Source: Reticulitermes speratus (taxonomy: Eukaryota; Arthropoda; Insecta; Blattodea; Rhinotermitidae). From it: 64,000 nt of DNA. The DNA is taken from contig JAJKFL010000237.1 of NCBI GenBank assembly GCA_021186555.1, positions 40,015,258 to 40,079,257 of the forward strand, read 5' to 3'. Positions 22,110 through 33,486 of this stretch are shown here, piece after piece (the first letter of the stretch is position 1; the number at the start of each line of letters is the position of its first letter). A program made the position numbers and the translations under genes. The notes below the pieces were generated by a model that was not told where the DNA came from, made no database searches, and saw nothing but the letters and a program-made list of their open reading frames with translations.

Positions 22110-22666
22110 TAATTAAATCCAGAATTGCCATGGCAAAAGCAGCATTCAACAAGAAGAATAATCTTTTCACCAGCAAACTGGATTAAATTTAAGGAAGAAA
22201 CTTTGTAAAGTGCTACATTTGGAGCGTAGCTTTGTGTGGTGCTGAAACGTGGACACTTGGGAAAGTGATCGAAGTATCTGGAAAGTTTTGAATGTGGTGC
22301 TGGAGAAGAATGGAGAAGATCAGTTGGACCGATCGTGTGAGAAATGAAGAAGTATTACATAGAGTGAAGGAGGAGAGGAATATCGTACATACAATAAAAA
22401 GAAGAAAGGCTAACTGGATTGGTCACATCTTGCGTAGAAACTGCCTTCTGAAACATGTGATTGAAGGAAAGTTAGAAGGAGGGATAGAAATGACGGGACG
22501 ACGAGGGAGAAGACGTAAGCAGCTACTTGATGACCTTAAGGAAAAGAAAAGATACTGGAAATTGAAAGAGGAAGCACTAGATCGCACCCTGTGGAGAACT
22601 CGCTTTGGAAGAGGCTACGGACCTGTCGTAAGACAGACTGCAGAATGAATGAATGAATGAATATGA
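22110..22666 (+). mobile_element. LINE B ORF2 C-terminus with GAAT tail
   Basis: 5'-truncated non-LTR retrotransposon. Frames read S-R-I-A-M-A-K-A-A-F-N-K-K, then C-G-A-E-T-W-T-L-G-K, and from 22292 an open 118-codon stretch: M-W-C-W-R-R-M-E-K-I-S-W-T-D-R-V-R, R-R-K-A-N-W-I-G-H-I-L-R-R-N-C-L-L-K-H, G-R-R-G-R-R-R-K-Q-L-L-D-D-L-K and L-W-R-T-R-F-G-R-G-Y-G-P, then a stop at 22646. At least one frameshift and in-frame stops lie upstream (near 22180-22290). The ORF is followed directly by a GAAT repeat tail (22644-22666). This is a family distinct from LINE A. Confidence 0.9.
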
Positions 22667-22669
22667 AGA

Positions 22670-23429
22670 TGAATGTGTTTTATATGATTTTAACAATAAA
22701 CAGTGATGATTTCCCTCAAAAGAATTAGTTGTTCTGCGTTTGTAATGCAAATCTGTGTGTCTTCTATCTGGTGGGGATTGGATTATTAAAGACTAGTTAG
22801 ATGAATGTCAGGCTTCAAAGTAATTAACCTGTCATTTGGTACTACACAACCTGTGCGACTGACGAAGCATCCTCAGTTGAACTACGACGAAAGAAGCATT
22901 AATTTTATGTGAAACTTCTATGTGTGCCGAAACCAGTCTTCGCCAGTTTCGTTCAAGCGATCTGCGGACATGTTTACACATCTCAAGTGCGTCTAAAACA
23001 GAGCACAGTACATCAGATAATGACGTCATCACGACGTCATTGGAGGGTCTGTGGTGAGAATGAGAATCACGAAGTTCAGAGTGGTCACACTCTTCACTCA
23101 CAAAGTTACATAGCATCGCTATATCAAATGTCAAGACTGTTTAGCAAATAAGATTTAAAGATAGTTTTACAGATATTTTGAGAGTTTATTTTTAGGTTTT
23201 CGCAGCGGTATAGTTGAGGATTCCGTTACATTACGACAGGACACGGCGTCACTGGGTAATCCGTCTACATTTGAGGCTGAGTCCAAGGGTTGTATCGAAA
23301 CGTCCGGAACAAATTACACAAAGACGCGGCGTCATATCGAAGCAAAACGGAAAATTCTATCGACATTTGTTAGTTTTCGTGTCGTATTTGCATCTTTCGA
23401 AATTTGTATTCGAAAACTACCAATCAGTT
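22670..23429. other. No feature recognised
   Basis: Opposite-strand frames overlap at 22832-23151 (80-100 codons) without a recognisable domain. No repeat family match. Confidence 0.35.
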
Positions 23430-23885
23430 ACTTAACTAAGTAATAATAATAATAATAATAATATAACCATGGCTCAACAGCCCTATATGGGCTTGGGCCT
23501 CCTCTTGCCTCCTCTTTTCGAGGTTACTAAGTCGTGCGCATTCGTGGCAGTTGGTGACTGGTCAACTGGCCGCGCTACTGTTCTATCGATCCTGATGTGT
23601 CCGCCAGAGCCATCTGGCAGGCAGTCAGGAGACTTGGGTGAGAAATGGAGGCTTTGAATTTAGCTTACGTAACATTTTTATTCATACCCCGTAAGGTTCT
23701 TTTAAATGCCGTAAATCTACGGCATGGGACCGACGGCTTTACTTCCCTCCGAAGGAAGTGGTGCTCCGGATTTTTATCACCCTTAAAAATCCCTCGACTT
23801 CGGTCGGGATCGAACCCGCGAATCTTGGGTCCAGTGGCGAGCACGCTAACCACTAGTCCACCGAGGTCGACACTTAACTAAGTAA
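23430..23885 (-). mobile_element. SINE B copy 1 with perfect 14-bp target duplication
   Basis: ACTTAACTAAGTAA stands at 23430-23443 and again at 23872-23885. Between them, on the minus strand, lies a tRNA-like head (A-box-like GACTAGTGGTTAGCGTGC, B-box-like GCGGGTTCGATCCC), a ~300-bp body and a 3' end GGCCCAAGCCCATATAGGGC...GCCATGG followed by an ATT tail (23444-23463). About 428 bp in all. The clean target duplication indicates a fairly recent LINE-driven insertion. Confidence 0.93.
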
Positions 23886-23959
23886 CATGAGCTAACAAAC
23901 GTTTTAACAAATATGTGTACGTAAACTATACAGTAACATGATGCTCTAAGGTCTTACAC

Positions 23960-24372
23960 GGGAGCGAAACTGCGCTTCTCACGTTCGCGTAACAATTTTT
24001 ACAATAAAAAGGCAACAATGCGTTCTGCGTATATTGTTGAGCTACATGTCACTGTCAACCACATAAAAACACTGCGTGTCGCAAAAAAAAGCGCCTTTAT
24101 GTCAAATTTATGCCGCCGGAAGCAGTACAACTACGTAGGTCTTCACGTAAAGTGCCAGGTACTTTATGCGATTTTAAAGACATCTGGAGTTTCCCCAACA
24201 GATTTTTCTAAAAAATACCGCCCAATATCAAATTTCACTGAAATCCGTCTAGTGGGAGTCGCGCTGATAAATGCGGACAGACGGACGGACATAATGAAGC
24301 AAAGAGGCGGTTTTCGCGACAAAGCGAATGCGCATAAAAACGGCAGATTGATGTTACTTGAGAAAAAAGTCG
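23960..24372 (-). mobile_element. Interspersed repeat F, copy 2
   Basis: The reverse complement of the block order at 21470-21830: TTTTCTCAAGTAAC... then GTCCGTCCGTCTGTCCGC, CGACTCCCACTAGACGG, and CACGTTCGCGTAAC at the far end. A 123-codon plus-strand frame here (24018-24389) is antisense to the repeat and not credible as a gene. Confidence 0.6.
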
Positions 24373-24404
24373 CTCATTGGAGGTTCTGACGACGGTATTG
24401 GATG

Positions 24405-24475
24405 CGACTGTGTTATTTAGACCGACGTTTCGAAAGAAAAATTTGCTCCCGTCTTCAAGGTAGAATAAAACTTCT
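24405..24475 (-). repeat. CGAAACGTCGGT motif copy
   Basis: On the minus strand CCTTGAAGACGGGAGC is followed by CTTTCGAAACGTCGGT. A diverged member of the stem-loop motif family. Confidence 0.5.
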
Positions 24476-24505
24476 CTACTTTGGAGATAGAATCAGCAGG
24501 TTACT

Positions 24506-24892
24506 CTGTAACTTCAGTTATAATAATAATAACCATGGCTCAACAGCCCTATATGGGCCTGGGCCTCCTCTTTCCGAGGTTGCGTGGTCTTTGTGCATTT
24601 GTGGCAGTTCGGAGACCAGCCGACTGGCCGCGCTGTTCTACTCAATCCTGATGTGACCGCCAGAGCCACCTGGCAGGCAGTCAGGAGACTTGGGTGAGAA
24701 ATGGCCGTTAAATTTTGTTTACGAAACATTTCTATTCATGCCCGTAAGGTTATTTTACATGCCGTAAATCTACGACATGGGACAAACGGCTTTACTTCCC
24801 CTTTACCCTTAAAAATCCATCGACCTCGGTCGGGATCGAACCCGCGAGCACGCTAACCACTAGTCCACCGAGGTCGACTGTAACTTCAGTTA
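24506..24892 (-). mobile_element. SINE B copy 2 with perfect 15-bp target duplication
   Basis: CTGTAACTTCAGTTA occurs at 24506-24520 and 24878-24892. The insert (24521-24877) is a minus-strand SINE B with an ATT tail, shorter than copies 1 and 3 because of internal deletions near the head (the CCTTGGGTCCAGTGGC segment and part of the adjacent body are missing). Confidence 0.93.
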
Positions 24893-25084
24893 GTGTGTAT
24901 ATAACTACAAGCGATCACATCCCAGAAATCTGTAGTATTGAGTATCTGTAAAAAAGTAACATGATTGGAGAAAATTACATGACGAGAAACTTCAAAATTT
25001 GTAGCTTTAATCAAACTGACATGTTATTAGGATGACAGAATTAAAGTCTGAGAAAACGGAACATAAAATAAGCATTAAGATATG

Positions 25085-25352
25085 AGTAATGCATACAAAA
25101 TTTTAATCGGAAAACCTGAAGGGAAGAGACCATTTGGCAAGACCTACGCGTAGATGGGGATAATATTAAAACGTTTCTTAAAGAAATATGGTTGGAGGGC
25201 GTGGACTGGATTAATTTGGCACAGAATAGAGAAAAGTAGAGGGATGTTGTGAATACGGTGATGAACCTTCGGGTTCCATAAAATGCTGGAGATTTCTTGA
25301 CCAGCTGAGAAACTCTTAGGTTCTAAATAAGGACTCTGCTCTATGTAGTTAG
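25085..25352 (+). mobile_element. LINE A 3' end
   Basis: Reads I-G-K-P-E-G-K-R-P-F-G-K, W-I-N-L-A-Q-N-R, then V-V-N-T-V-M-N-L-R-V-P and a stop, followed by the 3' UTR and TAGTTAGTT at 25344-25352. Several frameshifts. 5'-truncated. Confidence 0.85.
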
Positions 25353-25754
25353 TTCTGTATTATTCAATGATTCTGGAAATGAAAGCAGCTCGGGTTATAT
25401 TCGGCGTGTTATGTAAATGTTAAAAGAAATTTCCTTTCTTCCAGGCAACACGCAAAACAAAGCAGCTTCAGCAGTCTTCAAGGTGAGAGTAACGGCAATA
25501 AAGTGATGAGTATGAATTTTACATAGCCAAGGTGGAGAGGAGAAGTCCCTTGACAGTGGCGGCATCCAGTGCCTCACATGCTAACTCAATTCTCCGAAGA
25601 CACAGTACATATAAATTATTGATACTGAAAATTTTTTTTTTCCAAGATTCTTTCTTCAAATTTAGAACTTTACCTGTTATCACAAACAGTCCGTTTGTAG
25701 TTTTTACCAACGGTTAAAGCAGTTTCTTGCCTTTATCACCTAGCAGCAGTTATA

Positions 25755-25832
25755 CAGGGCATACACAAAAGATTGGTGCGGTTTTAATAGTGTTCACTAT
25801 TAAAACCGCACCATTCTTTTGTGTATACCCTG
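25755..25832. mobile_element. Palindromic mariner-type MITE, copy 3
   Basis: 78 bp, TA on both sides; arms joined by a GTTTTAATAGTGTTCACTAT-type centre shared with the copy at 58714. Confidence 0.93.
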
Positions 25833-25904
25833 TACAGAGCGGCAAAGAACGACATACAGGTTGGACACGGAAGGGTTGATCTGATAGGTGCTGAGCGAAG
25901 CGAA

Positions 25905-26018
25905 ATTACGCTCACTAGAGACAGACATCCATGCCACCGACGGGATTCGAACCCACAATCCCAACAAGCGAGCAGCCGCAGACCCACGCCTTAGACCGCG
26001 CGGCCACTGGGATCGGCT
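25905..26018 (-). mobile_element. SINE A head fragment
   Basis: The minus strand from GCCGATCCCAGTGGCCGCG through GGGTTCGAATCCCGTCGG to TGGATGTCTGTCTC. Only the tRNA-like head and the first part of the body remain. The translated frames (Q-W-P-R-G-L-R-R-G-S-A-A) are a typical spurious SINE translation. Confidence 0.8.
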
Positions 26019-26024
26019 GTTTTT

Positions 26025-26525
26025 TTGGCGCGTTCGCAATATTCTCAAAAGCGACTACTAGCTTCGTTATATCTGTCTGTCTGTCCGAATTGAACAACTC
26101 GGCTCCCACTGGACGGATTTTGATGAAATTTGATATTGAGTATGTTTCGAAATCTGTCTTAGAAAATTTCAAGTTTCATTAAAATCCGACAAGAATAACG
26201 GGTACTTTACATGAAGACCTATGTACATTTATGATAATATCTCGCTGAATTCTTCTTAGAATGAGAAATGTTTCAGACAAAAGTTGTAGAGAAAATCAAA
26301 ACACACATTTTATGTTCAATAGCATTTTCCCGAAAATCGTGCCGTTTATGAGATAATGTGGAAAAATATGGTACAGCCAGACAGGCCACAGATGACAATA
26401 TAATACGATGCTGGATAACTAAGGCTACAGACACACACTCGGCATTTTATTTATTGCTTTTACACTACAACAATGGTTACGCGAACGCGCTTGAATGTTA
26501 CGTTTATACGTACATTGCCTCTCGT
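26025..26525 (+). mobile_element. Interspersed repeat F, copy 3
   Basis: The longest copy of repeat F: AAAAGCGACTACTAGCTTCG, TCTGTCTGTCTGTCCG, CGGCTCCCACTGGACGGA at the left, GTTACGCGAACGCGC and TTATACGTACATTGCC at the right. It directly abuts the SINE A head on its left. No coding sequence. Confidence 0.65.
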
Positions 26526-26529
26526 GTTT

Positions 26530-27189
26530 ATTATCATTCTCCTGTACCAGTCCCGGAATTGCAACTGCTAACTCACACATATACGAGTATCTTGTTTCCT
26601 CAAGACGCCTGTTCACAGTCTAAGTCAAACAAAAACAGCTGATATACGAAAGAGCACAGCGATTCTCAGCTGTTTAATGAGCCCCTCTTACGTCACAATA
26701 TGACTGCTATTTGCCTTCATATAACTCTGTGTATTTATCTCTAGGCGATATAATAACAGCGGGGGGTCTTTGTGTAACGGTTTTACAGCACGTACGATGT
26801 TAGTGGATTTGCATAAAGACGTAAATATTTCTTACAAAACTTATGAAGGCGATCGTTATTTCTCGTCAGGCGGAATATTGATCTGAAATTCCGGTTAGCA
26901 AACTCTGTAACTCGTTTAAGGAAAATCTTGACAACATATTTAAAGGAAAAGATGCTTATGAATATTTTCAGACATTGAAATGACGGTACAGAGAGTGTGG
27001 CAACTGAAAAAGGAATAAATAAAAGTGACATAAAGAACAGGACAAGTAGAAATGAGGAAGCGGAAAGCAGGATAAAGAGGAAAAAATCTCAAAAGACGAT
27101 GAGAAAAACGGGAGAAGAGTAAAAATAACTATATAGGAAGGAAAGAGGAAATAGGAATGCAAGAAACAGAAGAAGAAAATAAGTCATGA
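26530..27189. other. No feature recognised
   Basis: Purine-rich toward the right (GGAAAGAGGAAATAGGAATG and similar, 27050-27180). No domain found. Confidence 0.35.
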
Positions 27190-27347
27190 AAGTGACTGAA
27201 TATTTTGTGTCGTTATAAACGAGTATCGTTATAACCGAGGAGTGTAATGTTATGGTTAACAGTTAGGAATTAATTGGTACCACAGAATATCTGACGTTAT
27301 AGACGAGGTGTCGTATCAACCGATGTCGTTATAACCGAGTTCAACTG
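27190..27347 (-). mobile_element. MITE family P, copy 4
   Basis: Minus-strand copy. Its 5' terminus at the right reads TACAGTTGAACTCGGTTATA, the intact end of the family. The left end stops at GACTGAATATT, short of the expected CAGGGACTGAATATT plus terminus, so the 3' inverted repeat is lost. Confidence 0.8.
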
Positions 27348-27349
27348 TA

Positions 27350-29250
27350 ATTAAAGTTGAACCAAACATACGAGTTTGTTGAAAGTGTCAGTCGGTATTA
27401 TAGTGTACATTGTTGGGAAAAAAATGTTCATGTCATAGAATTACTAACACACACGGCATGTCACGTGATTTGTAGTCAGTATCAAGTAGCGATGTAAAAA
27501 AAAAAAGCAGATCAGTCCCAAACAGCAAAACTTTTAACTTCCTTTACAGTTCGAACTAGAAGATACTGTACATAAATCCAGGGCCCCAACTGCTAATTTT
27601 AGACAGAAATAAAACTCCAGCTGCAAGTTCCACTCCCGGCCACCTTGTAGCATATCGGGCGCAGAGGTCTTATGATGCGTTACGGAGTTGCAACTGACTT
27701 AGCTCTCACTTGAGCGCGTGTTTAAACGGCACAACGTAACACAAATATTTCTATGTTATATATATACAGTCAAATATAGAACTGTAGATCATAAATCTAC
27801 GTGAAATACAAATAATCCTGTACCAAGGACAAGTATAGTGGGTCCAGGACAATTAGAAACGTTACACTCAGCAGCCAGTTTGGCTCAAGCAGTAGCGCTT
27901 TAGAGACTTACCTTTCGGGAGGTGTTTATTTCGCATATCGTCCAGGACAGTGATAGTCCTAAGGTTATTCATGGTTTCGCTCAGGCACTCCAGAAAAAAA
28001 AGCGTAGAATAAAACCTTAAATTACGCCATCAGCATTTCCTTCCACATCCTCACCATTCATCGCACTACATCACATAATTTCTTGACATTATTTAGCAGT
28101 TGTTCACCCAGACTTTTTCCTTAGAGGGGGCTGACCTTGAGGCTATATATAATTTATGTTTTATTTTAAAAATTATGTTACAAAAATCATGTCATAAGTA
28201 TAACTGCAACATAACACTGTTTGTAACTGCATTTATATACATACAAATGTAACTACATGTTCCGTGACTCACCTAATTTAAATCAACAATGTATAATGTT
28301 CTTGATTCTTGAACCTCATCTAAAAAATTCTAAGACTTTTTATTTTATTTTCAAAATTCTAATGTACTAGTCATCAGGCGATTTCAGTGGCTGATTTCGG
28401 CTGAAGGGTAAATCACGTAACACTTTTGATATCATAATATCTACAACACATTTTTCTTTTTAAATTCCGATTTTGTAGGTGGGGGGGGGGGGACTGCATC
28501 AGCCCGACAGCCCCCCTCCCTTGGATGCGCCCCAGTCATTTAGTCTGAGTCACGGAAAGCATCGTTAAAGGAGATTAGATTACAAAACAGTCACTTGTAT
28601 TCGTATTTAAACTTCAACAGGAAATCAGTAGCATTACAGCATGTCCATAATAACATTTATGTGTAAGCGCGAAACTGTTTTTTTACCTGTAAACACCAAC
28701 TCCTACAAAATAACTAACCTCAGTAAATCAGCCTTTAATCCACTGTACAAAATTTTTGACCTACATATTCACTAAGATACCAAATATATTTCAATACGAT
28801 GACTCAAGCATATATTTGTGCCATCTTCATCGCCTATTAGTAACTATTACCAACTCTGTCATATTCTGCTGCTAATAACCAATACAGATCATAGCGACAG
28901 AATAATATCCTTCTTCTGTCATCTTCTAGTTCTATTAGTAACTACTTTCTAATGTGCCTACAGACCGAACGAATAAAGACAGATTATCAAGCGTTAATTC
29001 CGCGATCTTACCATTTCGAATTACACGACTAATCTACGAAAATTTTGTAGTTTTTCCTCAGGCTGTGTCAGAATGTGTTTTCAATTAAGTCACCGAAACT
29101 TCTCTCAACAAGCTTACGAATTCAGAACAAAATAACCATATTTTAATCAAATAAGATGACATTTAAATCACGCACTTATGTAAGGATGTTTTGAAACGTG
29201 TAGGTTACAATCATGCTAGACCTGAAGCTCTGGCAGCAGTCAGTATAAAA
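27350..29250. other. Largest repeat-poor stretch; no gene seen
   Basis: AT-rich sequence without a long frame, tRNA-like fold or recognised repeat. A 13-G run lies near 28480, next to a C-rich patch (GACAGCCCCCCTCCC). If a host exon or regulatory element lies in the window, this is a reasonable place to look, but I see no direct sign of one. Confidence 0.4.
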
Positions 29251-29254
29251 ATTA

Positions 29255-29304
29255 CGGTCTACCCTGAAGATGGATGCAGCAGGTTCCTCCAAAACATTGG
29301 TATC
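29255..29304 (+). repeat. CTGAAGATGG...AAAACATTGG motif unit, interrupted by a MITE
   Basis: CCCTGAAGATGGATGCAGC, GGTTCCTCC and ACATTGGTATC match the tandem-unit family at 310-605. MITE P copy 5 begins at once. After the MITE, 31495-31530 (CATAACTACCCAGAAGACTG) resembles the far end of the same kind of unit (compare CATAACATCCCAGAAGACTG at 63881), so the MITE landed inside it. Confidence 0.6.
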
Positions 29305-29306
29305 TA

Positions 29307-31492
29307 CAGTGAAACCCTGTTATAACGACATCGGTTTATACAACACCTCGCCTATAACGTCAGATATCCTGTGGTACCAATTAATTTCTCACTGTTAACC
29401 CTAACATTACACTCCTCGGTTATAACGACATCGGTTTATACAACACCTCGTCTTATAACGTCAGATATCCTGTGGTACCAATTAATTCCTCACTGTTAAC
29501 CCTAATATTACACTCCTCGGTTATAACGACATCGGTTTATACAACACCTCGTCTATAACGTCAGATATTCTGTGGTACCAATTAATTCCTCACTGTTAAC
29601 CCTAACATTACACTCCTCGGTTATAACGACATCGGTTTATACAACACCTCGTCTATAACGTCAGATATTCTGTGGTACCAATTAATTCCTCACTGTTAAC
29701 CCTAACATTACACTCCTCGGTTATAACGACATCGGTTTATACAACACCTCGTCTATAACGTCAGATATCCTGTGGTACCAATTAATTTCTCACTGTTAAC
29801 CCTAACATTACACTCCTCGGTTATAACGACATCGGTTTACACAACACCTCGTCTATAACGTCAGATATTCTGTGGTACCAATTAATTTCTCACTGTTAAC
29901 CCTAACATTACACTCCTCGGTTTTAACGACATCGGTTTATACAACACCTCGTCTATAACGTCAGATATTCTGTGGTACCAATTAATTTCTCACTGTTAAC
30001 CCTAACATTACACTCCTCGGTTTTAACGACATCGGTTTATACAACACCTCGTCTATAACGTCAGATATTCTGTGGTACCAATTAATTTCTCACTGTTAAC
30101 CCTAACATTACACTCCTCGGTTATAACGACATCGGTTTATACAACACCTCGTCTATAACGTCAGATATTCTGTGGTACCAATTAATTTCTCACTGTTAAC
30201 CCTAACATTACACTCCTCGGTTTTAACGACATCGGTTTATACAACACCTCGTCTATAACGTCAGATATTCTGTGGTACCAATTAATTTCTCACTGTTAAC
30301 CCTAACATTACACTCCTCGGTTTTAACGACATCGGTTTATACAACACCTCGTCTATAACGTCAGATATTCTGTGGTACCAATTAATTTCTCACTGTTAAC
30401 CCTAACATTACACTCCTCGGTTATAACGACATCGGTTTATACAACACCTCGTCTATAACGTCAGATATTCTGTGGTACCAATTAATTTCTCACTGTTAAC
30501 CCTAACATTACACTCCTCGGTTTTAACGACATCGGTTTATACAACACCTCGTCTATAACGTCAGATATTCTGTGGTACCAATTAATTTCTCACTGTTAAC
30601 CCTAACATTACACTCCTCGGTTTTAACGACATCGGTTTATACAACACCTCGTCTATAACGTCAGATATTCTGTGGTACCAATTAATTTCTCACTGTTAAC
30701 CCTAACATTACACTCCTCGGTTTTAACGACATCGGTTTATACAACACCTCGTCTATAACGTCAGATATTCTGTGGTACCAATTAATTTCTCACTGTTAAC
30801 CCTAACATTACACTCCTCGGTTTTAACGACATCGGTTTACACAACACCTCGTCTATAACGTCAGATATTCTGTGGTACCAATTAATTTCTCACTGTTAAC
30901 CCTAACATTACACTCCTCGGTTATAACGACATCGGTTTATACAACACCTCGTCTATAACGTCAGATATTCTGTGGTACCAATTAATTTCTCACTGTTAAC
31001 CCTAACATTACACTCCTCGGTTATAACGACATCGGTTTATACAACACCTCGTCTATAACGTCAGATATTCTGTGGTACCAATTAATTTCTCACTGTTAAC
31101 CCTAACATTACACTCCTCGGTTATAACGACATCGGTTTATACAACACCTCGTCTATAACGTCAGATATTCTGTGGTACCAATTAATTTCTCACTGTTAAC
31201 CCTAACATTACACTCCTCGGTTATAACGACATCGGTTTATACAACACCTCGTCTATAACGTCAGATATTCTGTGGTACCAATTAATTCCTCACTGTTAAC
31301 CCTAACATTACACTCCTCGGTTTTAACGACATCGGTTTATACGACACCTCGTCTATAACGTCAGATATCCTGTGGTACCAATTAATTCCTCACTGTTAAC
31401 CCTAACATTACACTCCTCGGTTATAACGACACTCGTTTATAACGACACAAAATATTCAGTCCCTGTCATGACGTTATAACCTAGTTCGACTG
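29307..31492 (+). mobile_element. MITE family P copy 5 with ~21-fold internal 100-bp array
   Basis: The left terminus CAGTGAAACCCTGTTATAAC (29307) and right terminus ending GTTATAACCTAGTTCGACTG (31492) are both present, with TA on each side (29305-29306, 31493-31494). Between them a 100-bp segment (TTATAACGACATCGGTTTAT ... ATTACACTCCTCGG) repeats about 21 times in exact register (29421, 29521, 29621 ... 31421; one unit 101 bp). Other copies of the element carry this segment once. Variants (TTTTAACGAC, TTCCTCAC) are clustered, indicating local block copying. Non-coding. Confidence 0.95.
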
Positions 31493-31494
31493 TA

Positions 31495-31964
31495 TTTCCA
31501 AACTAAAGAGCATAACTACCCAGAAGACTGTAATGTATGAACACTGCTTATAGAAAGAGATGAATGCGCATGCGTGGAAAGGTTTGGATCCCTTGGCGTG
31601 ATTTTGAAATGTGATACCGACGGTCGTTTACACGACTCGGACAGAAGCCGTACAGTCATTCAGTTGCGTTGATTCGATGCGGTTAAATTTGAAGCCGTTT
31701 CCTCAATAACAAATGTGCTTGGTTTCTGTATTATTTTCCTCGTTCTATAAGGAAATTCAGGATAATGTTCTCTCATAATCGTCTGTCTCTGTGTCCCGGC
31801 ATGTCCTAATAAAGATAAACCGAATGTCGAATATTCATAAATCTTGAAATGACCACGACATTACAGGCAAAATAAACTTCATAGGTCTTACCATAAATAA
31901 CAACGAACATAACGGCCGTTATAGAGTTTGAGGGCAGAAAGACACTAGTAACATTTCATATGGG
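31495..31964. other. No gene recognised
   Basis: Apart from the motif-unit remnant at 31495-31530, nothing recognisable. Confidence 0.4.
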
Positions 31965-32245
31965 GGTACGCGGTGGCGCAGTTGGTTGAGGCACTGCCGA
32001 TGGCGTCGTTGGAATTTTTCATTGACATAATCCTTCCGGCCGCACTATGGCCCTGGGGTCGACTCAGACTTTAACAGAAATGAGTACCAGGAATATTTCC
32101 TGGGGGGTAAAGGCGGCCGGTGCGTAGGGCTGACAACCTTACCACCTTCATGTGCCGATTGTCTATAAATCTGGGAGCCTCAACCTCCTGGAACCATAAG
32201 GGTCTGTCCAGGCCTGTAATGGGATTGCTTTACCTTTACAGTTTT
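31965..32245 (+). mobile_element. SINE C
   Basis: The head GGTACGCGGTGGCGCAGTTG resembles a tRNA 5' half; the B-box region is eroded (GCCGATGGCGTCGTTGG). The body has ATCCTTCCGGCCGCACTATG, GAATATTTCCTGGGGGG and the 3' end GTAATGGGATTGCTTTACCT. A second copy lies on the minus strand at 48744-49480. Confidence 0.8.
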
Positions 32246-32702
32246 ACCATTTGAAACAGCGTCTTGAAATTCTGTTCCTAGATCCTTTTTCTCATGTAAA
32301 CCAAAAGCATTGAAGACACTCGAAATCTAAATTTGGCTTCCGACTAAAGAATGATAACCGGTCAGAAAGAATAGATCTAAATTCTGTACAAACTATGCTT
32401 TAAGTGCTAAATGTTACAAATATGTAAAGACACTAAAATTCGAGATTATAGCAATCCTTCGAGCTCTTTTCAGAACATCTCAAGTGCAATAACTACCAGA
32501 CATGCTACACTTCTTAGTACACTCATAGCCCAGACGTAGCGTGTTTTTGCACAGGCACATCCCGAGTTAACACAGCAGTTACACTTTGTCCACTGACAAT
32601 TACCAGTTGATAAAGCAATACCATAAAATTATCTTATCACTACACTGCGGTCACAAACGTGTGTTGGGGGCGCCAAGTCGTTGCTCCACTAGCGGGGCCC
32701 AC
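32246..32702. other. No feature recognised
   Basis: AT-rich; no frame or repeat match noted. Confidence 0.35.
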
Positions 32703-32832
32703 TAATTTCAAGTTCACTAACTACATGGAGCACAGTCCTTTTTGAGAAGCTAACAGGTCGTCAGCTAGTCAAGAAATTCCCCGCGTTTTATGGAACCCGA
32801 AGGTTCATTACCGCACTCACAAGAGCCCGTTC
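32703..32832 (-). mobile_element. LINE A 3' end
   Basis: The minus strand holds the ending ...V-M-N-L-R-V-P, stop, the 3' UTR (GGGGAATTTCTTGACTAGCT) and a minimal AGTTAGTG tail. Only about 130 bp remain. Confidence 0.8.
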
Positions 32833-33204
32833 AAGTTCATTGAATAGTATAATTGTCTACAGTTCCTGGAAGCCTCACAATACATCCTGAAGTATAAGGA
32901 GGAAGCAATTTGCCAAACGCGTCGAAGTTTAAATTGTATATCCTTATACGAGAGACAAGTTCCAGCAAGCAGCGGCGATCATTCTGTTGACGCACGAGCT
33001 CTACAACACGTGACATACACCTGCCATTAATCGTTCGGGGAATCCCATGGCTCTGACCTTAAAGTAAAGTTTATTTTCTTCCAGCGTTGGAATTCCTTAC
33101 AGTGAAATCTGTCTTGCGTTCCAGATTAGTTTCTCAAGCCAGACAATAACACGACAAGCGCCTACTCCATCTGTTCTTACGAATCTTCAAGAATATTTAT
33201 GTTA
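32833..33204. other. No feature recognised
   Basis: No domain or repeat match. Confidence 0.35.
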
Positions 33205-33348
33205 CAGTTAGAACCCGACATCCGTTAAAACCCCAAGTCACTACGTAAAACTAGTTCTAACAAAGCGCTGTCGTCAATACTATTAAGTAGTTACTTCTAG
33301 CATTGACTGTATACTGTAATTTCGCATTATATTCACCGTGCATTTTTG

Positions 33349-33422
33349 TACAATTGATCAACTCACACCAATCAATGACAAAACTTGATTTGGTGCATTT
33401 GTTGGTGTGAGTTGATCAATTG
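33349..33422. repeat. Internal hairpin
   Basis: ACAATTGATCAACTCACACC pairs with GGTGTGAGTTGATCAATTGT: 20 perfect pairs around a ~34-base loop. It lies within the TA-flanked MITE and may be a separate nested palindrome. Confidence 0.85.
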
Positions 33423-33455
33423 TCTACTGTAAGTAAAACATAGTAATAACCGATA

Positions 33456-33486
33456 GGTTAGGTTAGGTTAGGTTAGGTTAGGTTAC
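33456..33486 (+). repeat. Interstitial GGTTA (TTAGG) telomere-type repeat
   Basis: Six tandem GGTTA units followed by a variant CGTTA. TTAGG is the canonical telomere repeat of most insects. Being so short and inside a MITE, it is interstitial, not a chromosome end. Confidence 0.9.

Noticed and set aside
28440-28540. G- and C-rich patch as a CpG island or promoter
   Set aside because: It is a single homopolymer G-run with a short C-rich patch, few CpG, and no adjacent gene.
33456-33486. Chromosome end
   Set aside because: Only about 31 bp of telomere-type repeat, flanked by unrelated sequence on both sides within a MITE.
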